Below, one piece after another: positions 25,760-32,899 of a stretch of DNA of 32,899 nucleotides. The number at the start of each line of letters is the position of its first letter. Within the stretch, counting starts at the first letter, position 1. The notes under the pieces are model-generated. The model worked only from the letters and a program-made list of their open reading frames with translations. It was not told where the DNA came from and did no database searches. The stretch lies in NCBI GenBank assembly GCA_016937155.1, contig JAFGWM010000021.1:1-32899 (forward strand), given 5' to 3'. Source of the DNA: Deltaproteobacteria bacterium (lineage in GTDB: Bacteria > Myxococcota_A > Polyangia > HGW-17). Both the position numbers and the translations under genes were made by a program.

Positions 25760-27141
25760 AATACTGTAAAAAATGCAACAGTTCATTTTCAAGTGATTTG
25801 ACTTTTTGTCCCTTTGACGGGACGTTTATGTCTGTACCTGAAAAAAGAACCGTTGCAATGTATGATCCTCTGGCTGGTATCATTCTTGATGGACGATATC
25901 AGATTATGGTACCATGTGGGGATGATATATTTTCTATTCATTACAGCGCTAAACATATCTCATTAAGTAAACGCTATACCATAAAATTTCTTCGTTCGTT
26001 TTTGTGCTCCTCAGAAAATTACAGAAGCATGTATCTTGATCTTTCTAGGATGAGAGCTTCACTGGAACATCCAGGAATTGAAAAAACTGTAGATTATGGA
26101 ATTCATTTGGAACAGCCATATATGGTTTGCGAATATACTGAAGGTGACAGTCTGGATGTCTATATAAAAAAAAACGGGGTTAACTCTGATATCTCAAAAA
26201 TAATGAATAAACTGTCAGAAGCACTTTCATATGTTCACTCAAAGGGACATCTGCTGCAGAATATTATCCATTCAAATGTTCGAATAAAAATAAATCCCGA
26301 TGGGGATATGAAGGTTGTTTTAATCAATCCGGGAATTCTGCAGACAACGAGAAAGAAAATCCTTGAAGGAAGTTATTTTGGGCTGATTGAATATCTGCCG
26401 GAAGAAACACTGAAAATGGGGATTTACGACTGCCGAAGTGAATATTATCAACTTGGGCTGATTCTCCGAAAAATGCTCGTTTCTGATGAAATGGAAAAAC
26501 CTGAGTCAATGGACAGTATTATCAATGGTGGCTTTTATCGGAAACTCACAGAACTGGAAAACAAGGAGAGCAAAACACGGTTTATCAGGTATACTGAATT
26601 GTATTATTTTTTAACAGCGCCTCATAAGGATAGAATAGGTACCCATGAGGAATTTAAAAAAGTAATGAATAATTCTTCCGGTGGAATTCAAAGGAAATTA
26701 CTTTTAGTTTCATCGGTAATTTTTGTACTTTTTTTTCTCGCAGCAGTATCAGCTGTTTTTAACTCAGTTTCTTCACGGGATGAAAAAAAATCAGTCCCGG
26801 AACAGGCTTCCAGAACTACAGTAAAAATAATTCCACTTGAGAAAAATATTTCCAGAACCGGTTTTTATACAGTTCAGATTGAGACAGAACCGGTAGGTGC
26901 AAGGATTTTATCAAATGGCAGACAGTATATTTCTCCAGCTGATATTGAAATTCCTTCAGGTACAGAACTGAAAATCAAAATTGACAGGGATGGGTATGAA
27001 TCCAGAGAGCTTTCACTGCATCCAAAGGGTAATGAGAAGGTTGTTATCAGCCTCAGGTCTGCTAAGAGAGAGAAGACCGTGGGGAGAAACAGAAAAAAAG
27101 AAAAATCGGAACTTATGGATCCCTTTAAGGATAGAAAATGA
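25756..27141 (+). CDS. Zinc-ribbon Ser/Thr pseudokinase with transmembrane helix and PEGA domain
   Basis: Residues 4-21 form a zinc ribbon with CKKC and a later C-P-F-D-G, but only three of the four usual Cys are present. Residues about 45-290 have the kinase fold in outline. The ATP lysine (Lys77 in YTIKFLR) is kept, but the glycine loop is lost (VPCGDDIF). HRD is replaced by HSN (172-174) and DFG by NPG (191-193), so catalysis is not expected. A membrane helix lies at about 314-336. A periplasmic PEGA domain (about 370-434) has VQIETEPVGARILSNG. The tail is very basic. The gene overlaps the gene before it and the active kinase after it by ATGA, which suggests that this protein is an allosteric or scaffold partner of that kinase. 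Confidence 0.85.
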   Translation: MKYCKKCNSSFSSDLTFCPFDGTFMSVPEKRTVAMYDPLAGIILDGRYQIMVPCGDDIFSIHYSAKHISLSKRYTIKFLRSFLCSSENYRSMYLDLSRMRASLEHPGIEKTVDYGIHLEQPYMVCEYTEGDSLDVYIKKNGVNSDISKIMNKLSEALSYVHSKGHLLQNIIHSNVRIKINPDGDMKVVLINPGILQTTRKKILEGSYFGLIEYLPEETLKMGIYDCRSEYYQLGLILRKMLVSDEMEKPESMDSIINGGFYRKLTELENKESKTRFIRYTELYYFLTAPHKDRIGTHEEFKKVMNNSSGGIQRKLLLVSSVIFVLFFLAAVSAVFNSVSSRDEKKSVPEQASRTTVKIIPLEKNISRTGFYTVQIETEPVGARILSNGRQYISPADIEIPSGTELKIKIDRDGYESRELSLHPKGNEKVVISLRSAKREKTVGRNRKKEKSELMDPFKDRK

Positions 27142-28727
27142 CGGACAAAAATAAATTGGACGAACTCAGTAGAATTCCCAGCAGGGAGGATTTCGCGGTA
27201 GCCTTTGATGAACGATTCAAGGAAAATACCGATTTGAAAAAAACAAAAGTTGGTGTTATTGCTCCCGGATCAGTTGTAGATCCCTTTATGAACCGGGTTA
27301 TTGACGGAAAATACAAGGTTGAAAGACTGCTTGGTGGTGGGGGGATGGGGAATGTTTATCTGGCAAAGCACATGGTGATTGAAAAAAAGGTTGCAATAAA
27401 AGTACTGCACCCGGAGCTGGCTAAAAAAGCATCTGTCGGTAAAAGATTTCTGCAGGAGGCTAAAGCAGCTTCTTCAATCGAACATGAAAATATTGTTCAG
27501 ATTATGGACTATGGAAAGACAGAAGATGGTTTTACATATATGGTGATGGAATATCTTCAGGGGATGGAGCTGGGAAATTACATTCAAAAACACGGGGCTC
27601 TGGACTGGAAAACTGCTCGTGACATTATAATTCAGGTTGCCAAAGCCCTTGGTGCTGCTCATGCCAGGAATATTATTCACAGGGATATTAAACCTTCCAA
27701 TATTTTCCTTATTGATTTTGCGGGGAAAAGCAATTTTGTAAAGATTATTGATTTTGGTATAGCCAAGGTTGGCCAGGAAAATGATGGGGAAAAAATGACA
27801 AAAACGGGCACTATAATGGGAACACCTGATTATATGAGCCCTGAACAGGCAGGTGGAAAGGATTTAACTTCTGCAAGTGATATATATTCAACAGGTATAA
27901 TACTTTTTGAGCTTTTGGCCGGAAAAGTTCCCTTTGAAGCTGATTCTTTCATGGCAGTTTTATCCATGCATCTGTTTGATGCTCCCCCGAAAGTCTCTGA
28001 AATTAACACAAGTGCATCAATTCCTTCTGTGATGGATAGTATAATTCTAAAATCACTGGAAAAAAAGGCTGAGGATCGTTTCAACACAATGGATGAACTG
28101 ATCGATGCACTCAATTCTATTTCAGATGATGGTATTGCCAGAAAGATTACTGTTAAAAGTCATATGAGGCGCAGCAGGCGAAAGTTGCTGATTCTTCTTT
28201 CTTCTTTAGCTGCTCTTGGTGCAGCAGCAGTTATGGGTTTATGGATAGTGAAGAATATCGGGGCTTCACCTGAAGAGAGTTCTCTCAGAGGTCTTGGGGT
28301 AAGCGTTCCGGATATGGAGATTGATGTTTCAGAAATGAAAATTGAATCCCCCAGGGAATCTGATGTTATGGTTACAGTCACGGCGAATGAAAAAGATGCA
28401 TCTATTGTTGTTGAATCCGGTGTTGTTTCTGTAAAAACAGGTAAGACATATACACGATTTGGGAAGGGTGCTGTTTTAGGGACTACACCACTGAAAGGGC
28501 TGACTGTAAAATCATCAAATGATAAAATAAAATTAAAAATCACAAAGGCTGGCTTTGATACTTCAGTGTTTGATGTGAAACTTGATTCCAGTCTGACCAT
28601 TGAAAAAATCCTTAAGAAAACGCATAAACGAACAGTTACAGTTCCTATGATGAAGCCGATTCCTATGAAAGTTTTCCCTATGGTTCATAATAATGGTGAA
28701 CTCCTAACTCCCATGTTTGAAGACTGA
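27138..28727 (+). CDS. Membrane Ser/Thr protein kinase with PEGA-like periplasmic tail
   Basis: PknB-type kinase domain at about residues 58-330. It has the glycine loop GGGGMGNVY (66-74), Lys88 in VAIKVL, HRDIKPSN (Asp183, Asn188), DFG (Asp205) and GTPDYMSPEQ (228-237). All key residues are present. About 50 residues precede the domain. A basic stretch and one membrane helix (about 350-371) follow. The periplasmic part contains a PEGA-like beta domain (about 413-497) and a Met/Pro-rich end, PMMKPIPMKVFPM. The kinase end thus resembles the Met-rich tail of the first gene in the window. It is the fifth gene of the run that starts with the giant TPR protein. Substrates are probably encoded nearby, which is inference. 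Confidence 0.93.
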   Translation: MTDKNKLDELSRIPSREDFAVAFDERFKENTDLKKTKVGVIAPGSVVDPFMNRVIDGKYKVERLLGGGGMGNVYLAKHMVIEKKVAIKVLHPELAKKASVGKRFLQEAKAASSIEHENIVQIMDYGKTEDGFTYMVMEYLQGMELGNYIQKHGALDWKTARDIIIQVAKALGAAHARNIIHRDIKPSNIFLIDFAGKSNFVKIIDFGIAKVGQENDGEKMTKTGTIMGTPDYMSPEQAGGKDLTSASDIYSTGIILFELLAGKVPFEADSFMAVLSMHLFDAPPKVSEINTSASIPSVMDSIILKSLEKKAEDRFNTMDELIDALNSISDDGIARKITVKSHMRRSRRKLLILLSSLAALGAAAVMGLWIVKNIGASPEESSLRGLGVSVPDMEIDVSEMKIESPRESDVMVTVTANEKDASIVVESGVVSVKTGKTYTRFGKGAVLGTTPLKGLTVKSSNDKIKLKITKAGFDTSVFDVKLDSSLTIEKILKKTHKRTVTVPMMKPIPMKVFPMVHNNGELLTPMFED

Positions 28728-28736
28728 AAGTAAGCA

Positions 28737-28764
28737 TTGATATTTATTTTCACTTTCATATACT
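28737..28764 (+). promoter_or_regulatory. Promoter for the 1009-residue membrane protein
   Basis: TTGATA (28737-28742), a 16-bp spacer and TATACT (28759-28764) lie 24 bp before the start codon at 28789. A GGGAGG ribosome site (28778-28783) follows. This may separate the last gene from the kinase operon, or add to read-through from it. Confidence 0.55.
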
Positions 28765-28788
28765 GTCCGTTTCGTCCGGGAGGCCTAA

Positions 28789-31700
28789 ATGGACAGCCAG
28801 CAATTCAGAGTTTTTCATGATTCAGAAGATTTTCAACTACTGGAAACTATAAATCTTATACTTGATAACGGTAAAACACCTAAAAGGCTGAAAAAACTTT
28901 TTGATACCGGATTTCATCCAAGAGGGATCAAGGAACTGGCTGCGCCACAATCTCTCAGGATTGCTGTGGCAATGATGGAACTTCTTGGTACATTAAAGAA
29001 AGGTACTCCGGAAGAACGGTTGCACGCTCTGAGAGCTGTACGAACCGAGACACTCCATGAAAGTTCACAGTCTCTTCGAAACAACGTCGCAAGGGTTTTA
29101 ATGCGTATTATGAAGAGAATTGTGAGGTCTAGGGGAAATCTCCCCAGACAGTTATCCCTTATTCATGATTTTCGGGAGGCTGCCACAGGCAAACCCAGAC
29201 TGGTAAGAAAATATTTAAAAAAATACCACCTTTTTGAAATGCCGGAAGAGTGGAATCAACTTGCTTTTGATCATCATGTTCATGATGCCAATTCCAAGGG
29301 CAGGAAATCTCCAACCCATATGGTGATGGACGCATGGATAAAAGGAATTCGATTTTTGGGAGTGATTTATTACAATTTCATAAGGCCTGAGGTTGCTTCT
29401 GAACTTCTGGAGGCCGCAGAGATAATGGGAATTGAGGTCAGGCTGGGCGTTGAGCTGGCTGCAAAAATGCATAACAGATACGTTCAACTTGTATGGTCTC
29501 CTATGGGTTTTTTTGACAGAAGAGATTTTGTTGACTTTCTGAATGAACCTGAAGTAGCTGAATTTATGAAGCTGGGTGTTGAAGTAAGGGAGTTTAAGAC
29601 TGTTCAGGTTCTTCATATACTGGAAAACTATAATAAGACACATAGGCATGTACTTTCTGAAGAGTATGAGATTAAGACCGATGATCTGACTTCTGAACAG
29701 TTTATGAATTTTGTTGGAAGGGGGCAGCCATCTCTTGTTCATTTAGCTGAATTTGTTCATAAATCAATTTTTAGTTCCATCAGGGATACCGCTTCACGAT
29801 TATTCAGTTCTCTTCAGGACGGAAATGCGGATCCTGACATAATCAGGGGAAAAATTGATAAACTGGATAGGCTTATCCCCGAGAAGCTGGTGGAGCTTTA
29901 TTTTAGACCGGAGATAAATCCAGGCTGTGTCAACTGTTCTGTTCCAGTGGATACACCTGAAATTCCGACTCTTATGAATTTCACAGTGGAAGGTCTTTTG
30001 GACATTCTCGATTCACTTCCATGCCGTTCAAGAATTACTCTGAATCCTTCAAACCTGACTCAGGCTGATGTGATTGAAGCCCTCTACCGTGGTCATGGCA
30101 GAATTACGCATATTGAAATTTATAATTCAAAGGACTGGGCTCATCATCTCACAGAGCATCGTGAAGCTATTAATAATATACGGATAGTAATTAATAATCA
30201 GAACGTTATTGAACTAAAGAGAATAGTTCGGGAGAGGAAAGATGCTGCGGCCATAAGGGATTCACATGAAGGTACGGATCAGGAGTCTGTTTTGGAAGAA
30301 ATTCTTGGAAATCTCAGTAGTTTATTGGGATATTATCAGCATCAGAGGCTTCGTTCCAGAATGGGGAGTGATTCAATCGGCCGATCAAGAACAACTCCTG
30401 GAATGGGAATGGTTGTGCTCCCGACTATTCCATGGAGAGGCCGCAGAGAAATCCTGAAAGAGCGTGAAAGACTTCTGCCGATAAGTACTACACCTGTAAA
30501 ACACACAAGTGTTGTTGTGGGAAACAGGGATGCTCTAAGACGCTATGATATCAGTATGCAGGCGGAGATGAAAAATTCTCTTTCCAGAATAAAACATCGC
30601 ATAACCAGCTGGAGTTTCGGTTCGAATACCACAACATTAAGCAGAGATGGAAACATTGCAGCAATTGGTGGTTTGGCAGGGCAGGGTATAAATGGTCTTA
30701 AGAATATGGAAAAAAAGAAGGATAGTAGGACTGATTATCCTAAACCCCTCAACTCTACTTTGAAAAACTTTCTGAAAATATTTGTGGGTTTTATCCCTGC
30801 ATTTATCACTTTTTATTTTACAAAAAGCTGGTGGGTTCTGGCATGGTTTGGTGCACTTATATGGTTCGGAATCACAGGCTTTAGGAATATTATTCAAAGT
30901 GTTCTGGGAGGAGGAGGTCTGTTCAGGACTTCATTGCTGGAATGGAAGGATTTTGTGAACTGGAGCAGAGTAAGTGATTCTCTCCTTTTTACCGGCTTCA
31001 GTGTGCCTTTACTGGATTTTCTTGTGAAGGATCTTCTCTTGAATAGATCTTTCGGGATAACACCTTCGTCAGATTCGTTGACTCTGTACACTGTTATGGC
31101 ACTGGCAAATGGGATATATATCTCAAGTCATAATATGTTCAGGGGGCTTCCTATTGGGGCAGTTGTAGGTAATTTTTTCAGAACTGTACTTTCAATTCCT
31201 GTGGCTATTTTCCTTAATTTCTCAATTATATTAATATTAAAGGGCTCAGGAGCCTCCGGGGAGGTTATTTCTACACAGATGTTTCTGTGGGCAGCTGTTA
31301 TTTCAAAGTTTGCTTCTGATATCGTTGCAGCAATTATTGAAGGAAGTGCTGACAGGAAAACAAATGTCAGTATAAGACTTAGTGATTACAGGGAGAAACT
31401 GCAGCATATATACAAAGCCTACAGCAGACTTGAAGTTGTGTTTCCAAGCCGTAATGTGAATAAACTTATGACTGATCCTGAAAAACTTTCTGAAATTTTA
31501 ATGAAAAAAGATCCTGTGTTATTAAAGAATATGGTTATTAATTCACTTGATTTACTGTATTTCTGGATGTACCAGCCAAGAGCTGAATATGCATTCCGGA
31601 AAAAATTGAAAAATATGAATGAAAATGAGCTTGTGTCCCTTATTGGATTTCTGAATATTTTAAGATGCAAAAAAATGATCAGTTCCATGATTCTTGATGG

Positions 31701-31818
31701 GTTAACCGGAAAAAAATTTGAAAAACCGCTGGCATTTTTTCTTTCAAGAAGTGATGAATTTTTGTCTGATGCTGAAACAATTATTAAATCAAATATTTAT
31801 ATCAAAAATAAAAGTTAA
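28789..31818 (+). CDS. Large membrane protein with degenerate PHP-like domain
   Basis: This protein has 1009 residues. An N-terminal helical region (1-150) precedes a PHP-phosphoesterase-like segment. H-x-H metal ligands lie in FDHHVHDANSKGRKSP (His163, His165), and Glu222 lies in GIEVRLGVE. The second metal motif (usually a TDHD-type sequence after the first strand) reads IYYNFIRP, so the site is incomplete. The middle (about 400-650) is charged, with a Ser/Arg-rich low-complexity stretch. Residues about 660-840 contain several hydrophobic helices (GFIPAFITFYF, WWVLAWFGALIWFG) and a loop FRGLPIGAVVGNFFRTVLS. The C-terminal part is soluble and helical. A GGGAGG site precedes the ATG. A membrane-linked metal-dependent hydrolase or signalling protein is possible. 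No function is assigned. Confidence 0.75.
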   Translation: MDSQQFRVFHDSEDFQLLETINLILDNGKTPKRLKKLFDTGFHPRGIKELAAPQSLRIAVAMMELLGTLKKGTPEERLHALRAVRTETLHESSQSLRNNVARVLMRIMKRIVRSRGNLPRQLSLIHDFREAATGKPRLVRKYLKKYHLFEMPEEWNQLAFDHHVHDANSKGRKSPTHMVMDAWIKGIRFLGVIYYNFIRPEVASELLEAAEIMGIEVRLGVELAAKMHNRYVQLVWSPMGFFDRRDFVDFLNEPEVAEFMKLGVEVREFKTVQVLHILENYNKTHRHVLSEEYEIKTDDLTSEQFMNFVGRGQPSLVHLAEFVHKSIFSSIRDTASRLFSSLQDGNADPDIIRGKIDKLDRLIPEKLVELYFRPEINPGCVNCSVPVDTPEIPTLMNFTVEGLLDILDSLPCRSRITLNPSNLTQADVIEALYRGHGRITHIEIYNSKDWAHHLTEHREAINNIRIVINNQNVIELKRIVRERKDAAAIRDSHEGTDQESVLEEILGNLSSLLGYYQHQRLRSRMGSDSIGRSRTTPGMGMVVLPTIPWRGRREILKERERLLPISTTPVKHTSVVVGNRDALRRYDISMQAEMKNSLSRIKHRITSWSFGSNTTTLSRDGNIAAIGGLAGQGINGLKNMEKKKDSRTDYPKPLNSTLKNFLKIFVGFIPAFITFYFTKSWWVLAWFGALIWFGITGFRNIIQSVLGGGGLFRTSLLEWKDFVNWSRVSDSLLFTGFSVPLLDFLVKDLLLNRSFGITPSSDSLTLYTVMALANGIYISSHNMFRGLPIGAVVGNFFRTVLSIPVAIFLNFSIILILKGSGASGEVISTQMFLWAAVISKFASDIVAAIIEGSADRKTNVSIRLSDYREKLQHIYKAYSRLEVVFPSRNVNKLMTDPEKLSEILMKKDPVLLKNMVINSLDLLYFWMYQPRAEYAFRKKLKNMNENELVSLIGFLNILRCKKMISSMILDGLTGKKFEKPLAFFLSRSDEFLSDAETIIKSNIYIKNKS

Positions 31819-31849
31819 AACACAAAATAATTTGTTAAATTGCTTTTTC

Positions 31850-31877
31850 TTGACAATTGATCAGGTGAGTATATAGT
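31850..31877 (+). promoter_or_regulatory. Strong sigma-70-type promoter for the outer-membrane protein gene
   Basis: A perfect -35 TTGACA (31850-31855), a 16-bp spacer and TATAGT (31872-31877) precede the gene start at 31934. Inverted arms ATCAGG (31860-31865) and CCTGAT (31884-31889) flank the -10 box, which may be a repressor site. Confidence 0.7.
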
Positions 31878-31933
31878 CATACCCCTGATGGCACGTATAG
31901 CCACACATAACAAACCATTTAAAGGAGTGGAAA

Positions 31934-32491
31934 ATGAAAAAACTATTTTTAAGTGTGATTTTAGCAGTTGCAATGATTCCCGCAGCATCTTTTGCACAGG
32001 CACCGGCTGCTGCAGCAACCAGCATGGGTTTTGCTGAAGTTTCCGTTGGTTTTGGCGGAATGCAGGGTGATGTTGAAGGTATCGATCCTTTTTTGGGATT
32101 TAATATTTCCGGTTTTTACAATGTGATGCCAAATGTTGCCGTTGGTGCAAGTATTCGTTACCAGATGTACAGTGTGGACAGTGGTGATGCTTCCTCAATT
32201 ATGTTTGGTGTTGAAGGCCGTTATTACTTCCCTATTAATAATCAGATGAGGGTTTATGGTCTGGCTGGCCTTGGTTATGATATGTATTCAATCAGTATTG
32301 ATACTCCCCTTGGAACCGTGGAAGGTGATGATACTGCAATCTACATTCAGGTAGGTGGCGGTGTTGAATATGCTCTTTCTCCTGTTATGTCAGTTGGTGG
32401 ACAGCTCCGTTACCAGTTGAATATGTGGGATGAAGGAGATGGCGATGCCAATGACTGGTATCTTGGTGCAGTATTCTCCTACAAATTCTAA
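31934..32491 (+). CDS. Small outer-membrane beta-barrel protein
   Basis: A typical signal peptide (MKKLFLSVILAVAMIPAASFAQA, cleavage after Ala near residue 21) is followed by amphipathic strands alternating with polar turns. The protein ends in YLGAVFSYKF, whose terminal Phe is the usual outer-membrane insertion signal. Repeated glycine- and tyrosine-rich strands (VGASIRYQMY, GVEGRYYF, YGLAGLGYDMY, VGGGVEYAL) fit an eight-stranded OmpA/OmpX-like barrel of about 165 mature residues. An AAAGGAG site lies just before the ATG. The strong promoter suggests high expression. The ligand or role is unknown. Confidence 0.88.
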   Translation: MKKLFLSVILAVAMIPAASFAQAPAAAATSMGFAEVSVGFGGMQGDVEGIDPFLGFNISGFYNVMPNVAVGASIRYQMYSVDSGDASSIMFGVEGRYYFPINNQMRVYGLAGLGYDMYSISIDTPLGTVEGDDTAIYIQVGGGVEYALSPVMSVGGQLRYQLNMWDEGDGDANDWYLGAVFSYKF

Positions 32492-32709
32492 TAGCTCCAG
32501 TTTCCCTTTATTTAACCGTTCCAACTGATTTTTAAGAAAATGATAATCACAGTAAAATTCAGATAGAATTTTGTTATAGCAGACAAGTAAAAGTGAATCT
32601 GTAAAACTAACTTACAGCAAAGCGCAAGATAGTAGATCTAAGGGCAAAGCGAAAAAGGGGATCGACCAGGAAAAAATAAAATGTTCCAGTGGTAAAGAAA
32701 GAGAGAAAG
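32492..32709. other. Gene-free stretch, no recognised content
   Basis: No convincing gene, RNA or terminator is seen. The octamer GCAAAGCG occurs twice, about 25 bp apart, near 32619 and 32645. The second half is purine-rich. The left end of the transposon remnant should lie here, but without the right end its inverted repeat cannot be identified. Confidence 0.4.
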
Positions 32710-32899
32710 ATGCCTGGACCATTGCCATTAGAACTGAGAGAACGATCAGTAAAAGCGAGTTGCCAAGGAAGGAATGAAGATAGAAAATACCTCTTCAACC
32801 ACCTTATACTCCAGAATCAAATGCGATAGAACTTCTGAGGGGATGGTTAAAGCAGATGATTCGTAAAAGGGAGCCAGGAACACGTGAAAGTTTGGAAAA
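32710..32899 (+). mobile_element. Internally deleted IS630-family transposase remnant (runs off right edge)
   Basis: The ATG at 32710 starts MPGPLPLELRERSVKA (to 32757), the typical N-terminus of IS630-type transposases. About 26 bp later, and in another frame, bases 32784-32899 read LQPPYTPESNAIELL, then WLKQMIRKREPGTRESLE. This matches the end of the DDE domain (family pattern PPYSPELNPIE...W..LK..R). The Glu of the DDE triad is encoded at 32829-32831. The helix-turn-helix and the two catalytic Asp in between are missing. The element therefore lost most of its coding region and is inactive, although it could be mobilised by a full copy if its ends remain. Confidence 0.75.

Noticed and set aside
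28763-28796. CTGTCC/GGACAG hairpin enclosing the ribosome site of the 1009-residue gene
   Set aside because: The left arm starts at the -10 box and lies before the expected transcription start, so it would not be in that mRNA. The arms are short and the loop is long.
32607-32798. A 63-codon frame on the minus strand
   Set aside because: It overlaps the IS630 remnant on the opposite strand and has no ribosome site or recognisable family.

Overview
The window is about 32.9 kb of moderately AT-rich bacterial chromosome and is densely packed with genes. It holds 22 intact or edge-truncated protein genes, one gene interrupted by a stop codon, and a decayed insertion-sequence fragment at the right edge. 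I saw no rRNA, tRNA or CRISPR array. Several traits suggest a lineage of the former Deltaproteobacteria close to Myxococcota or Bradymonadota, though with low GC for that group. These are several Hanks-type Ser/Thr kinases with periplasmic PEGA-like tails, a lipoprotein with repeated C-x-N-x-D-C modules, a giant TPR protein and an IS630-type transposase remnant. The assignment is an inference without any marker-gene search.

Region 1 (1-6684, + strand) starts with the truncated end of a membrane protein carrying proline/glycine/methionine heptad repeats. A strong promoter follows, then a tight housekeeping operon: yceD (DUF177), rpmF, rpiB, ribD, ribE. The operon ends with a CoA-transferase/GNAT fusion that appears to lack its catalytic glutamate. 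Region 2 (6791-10333, + strand) holds a large Cys-rich lipoprotein behind a 16-bp palindrome, and a soluble Ser/Thr kinase fused to a receiver-like domain without its phospho-acceptor Asp.

Region 3 (10342-14650, - strand) reads hisS, then a NifS/SufS-like cysteine desulfurase split by an in-frame TGA, a 96-residue unknown protein, a 63-residue protein and two paralogous V4R-like proteins. The last five lie close together and look like one transcription unit.

Region 4 (14868-31818, + strand) contains a secreted eight-bladed PQQ-type propeller, then a five-gene run: a 2438-residue TPR protein, a four-helix membrane protein, an anchored periplasmic protein (possible AMMECR1-like domain plus helical toroid), a zinc-ribbon pseudokinase with a PEGA domain, and an active membrane Ser/Thr kinase. 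The last four genes are joined by three ATGA stop/start overlaps. A separate promoter then drives a 1009-residue protein with a degenerate PHP-like domain and several membrane helices. This kinase/pseudokinase/TPR block is the best candidate for an undescribed signalling system.

Region 5 (31819-32899) has a small outer-membrane beta-barrel gene with a near-consensus promoter. About 218 bp without recognisable features follow. The window ends in an internally deleted IS630-family transposase remnant.
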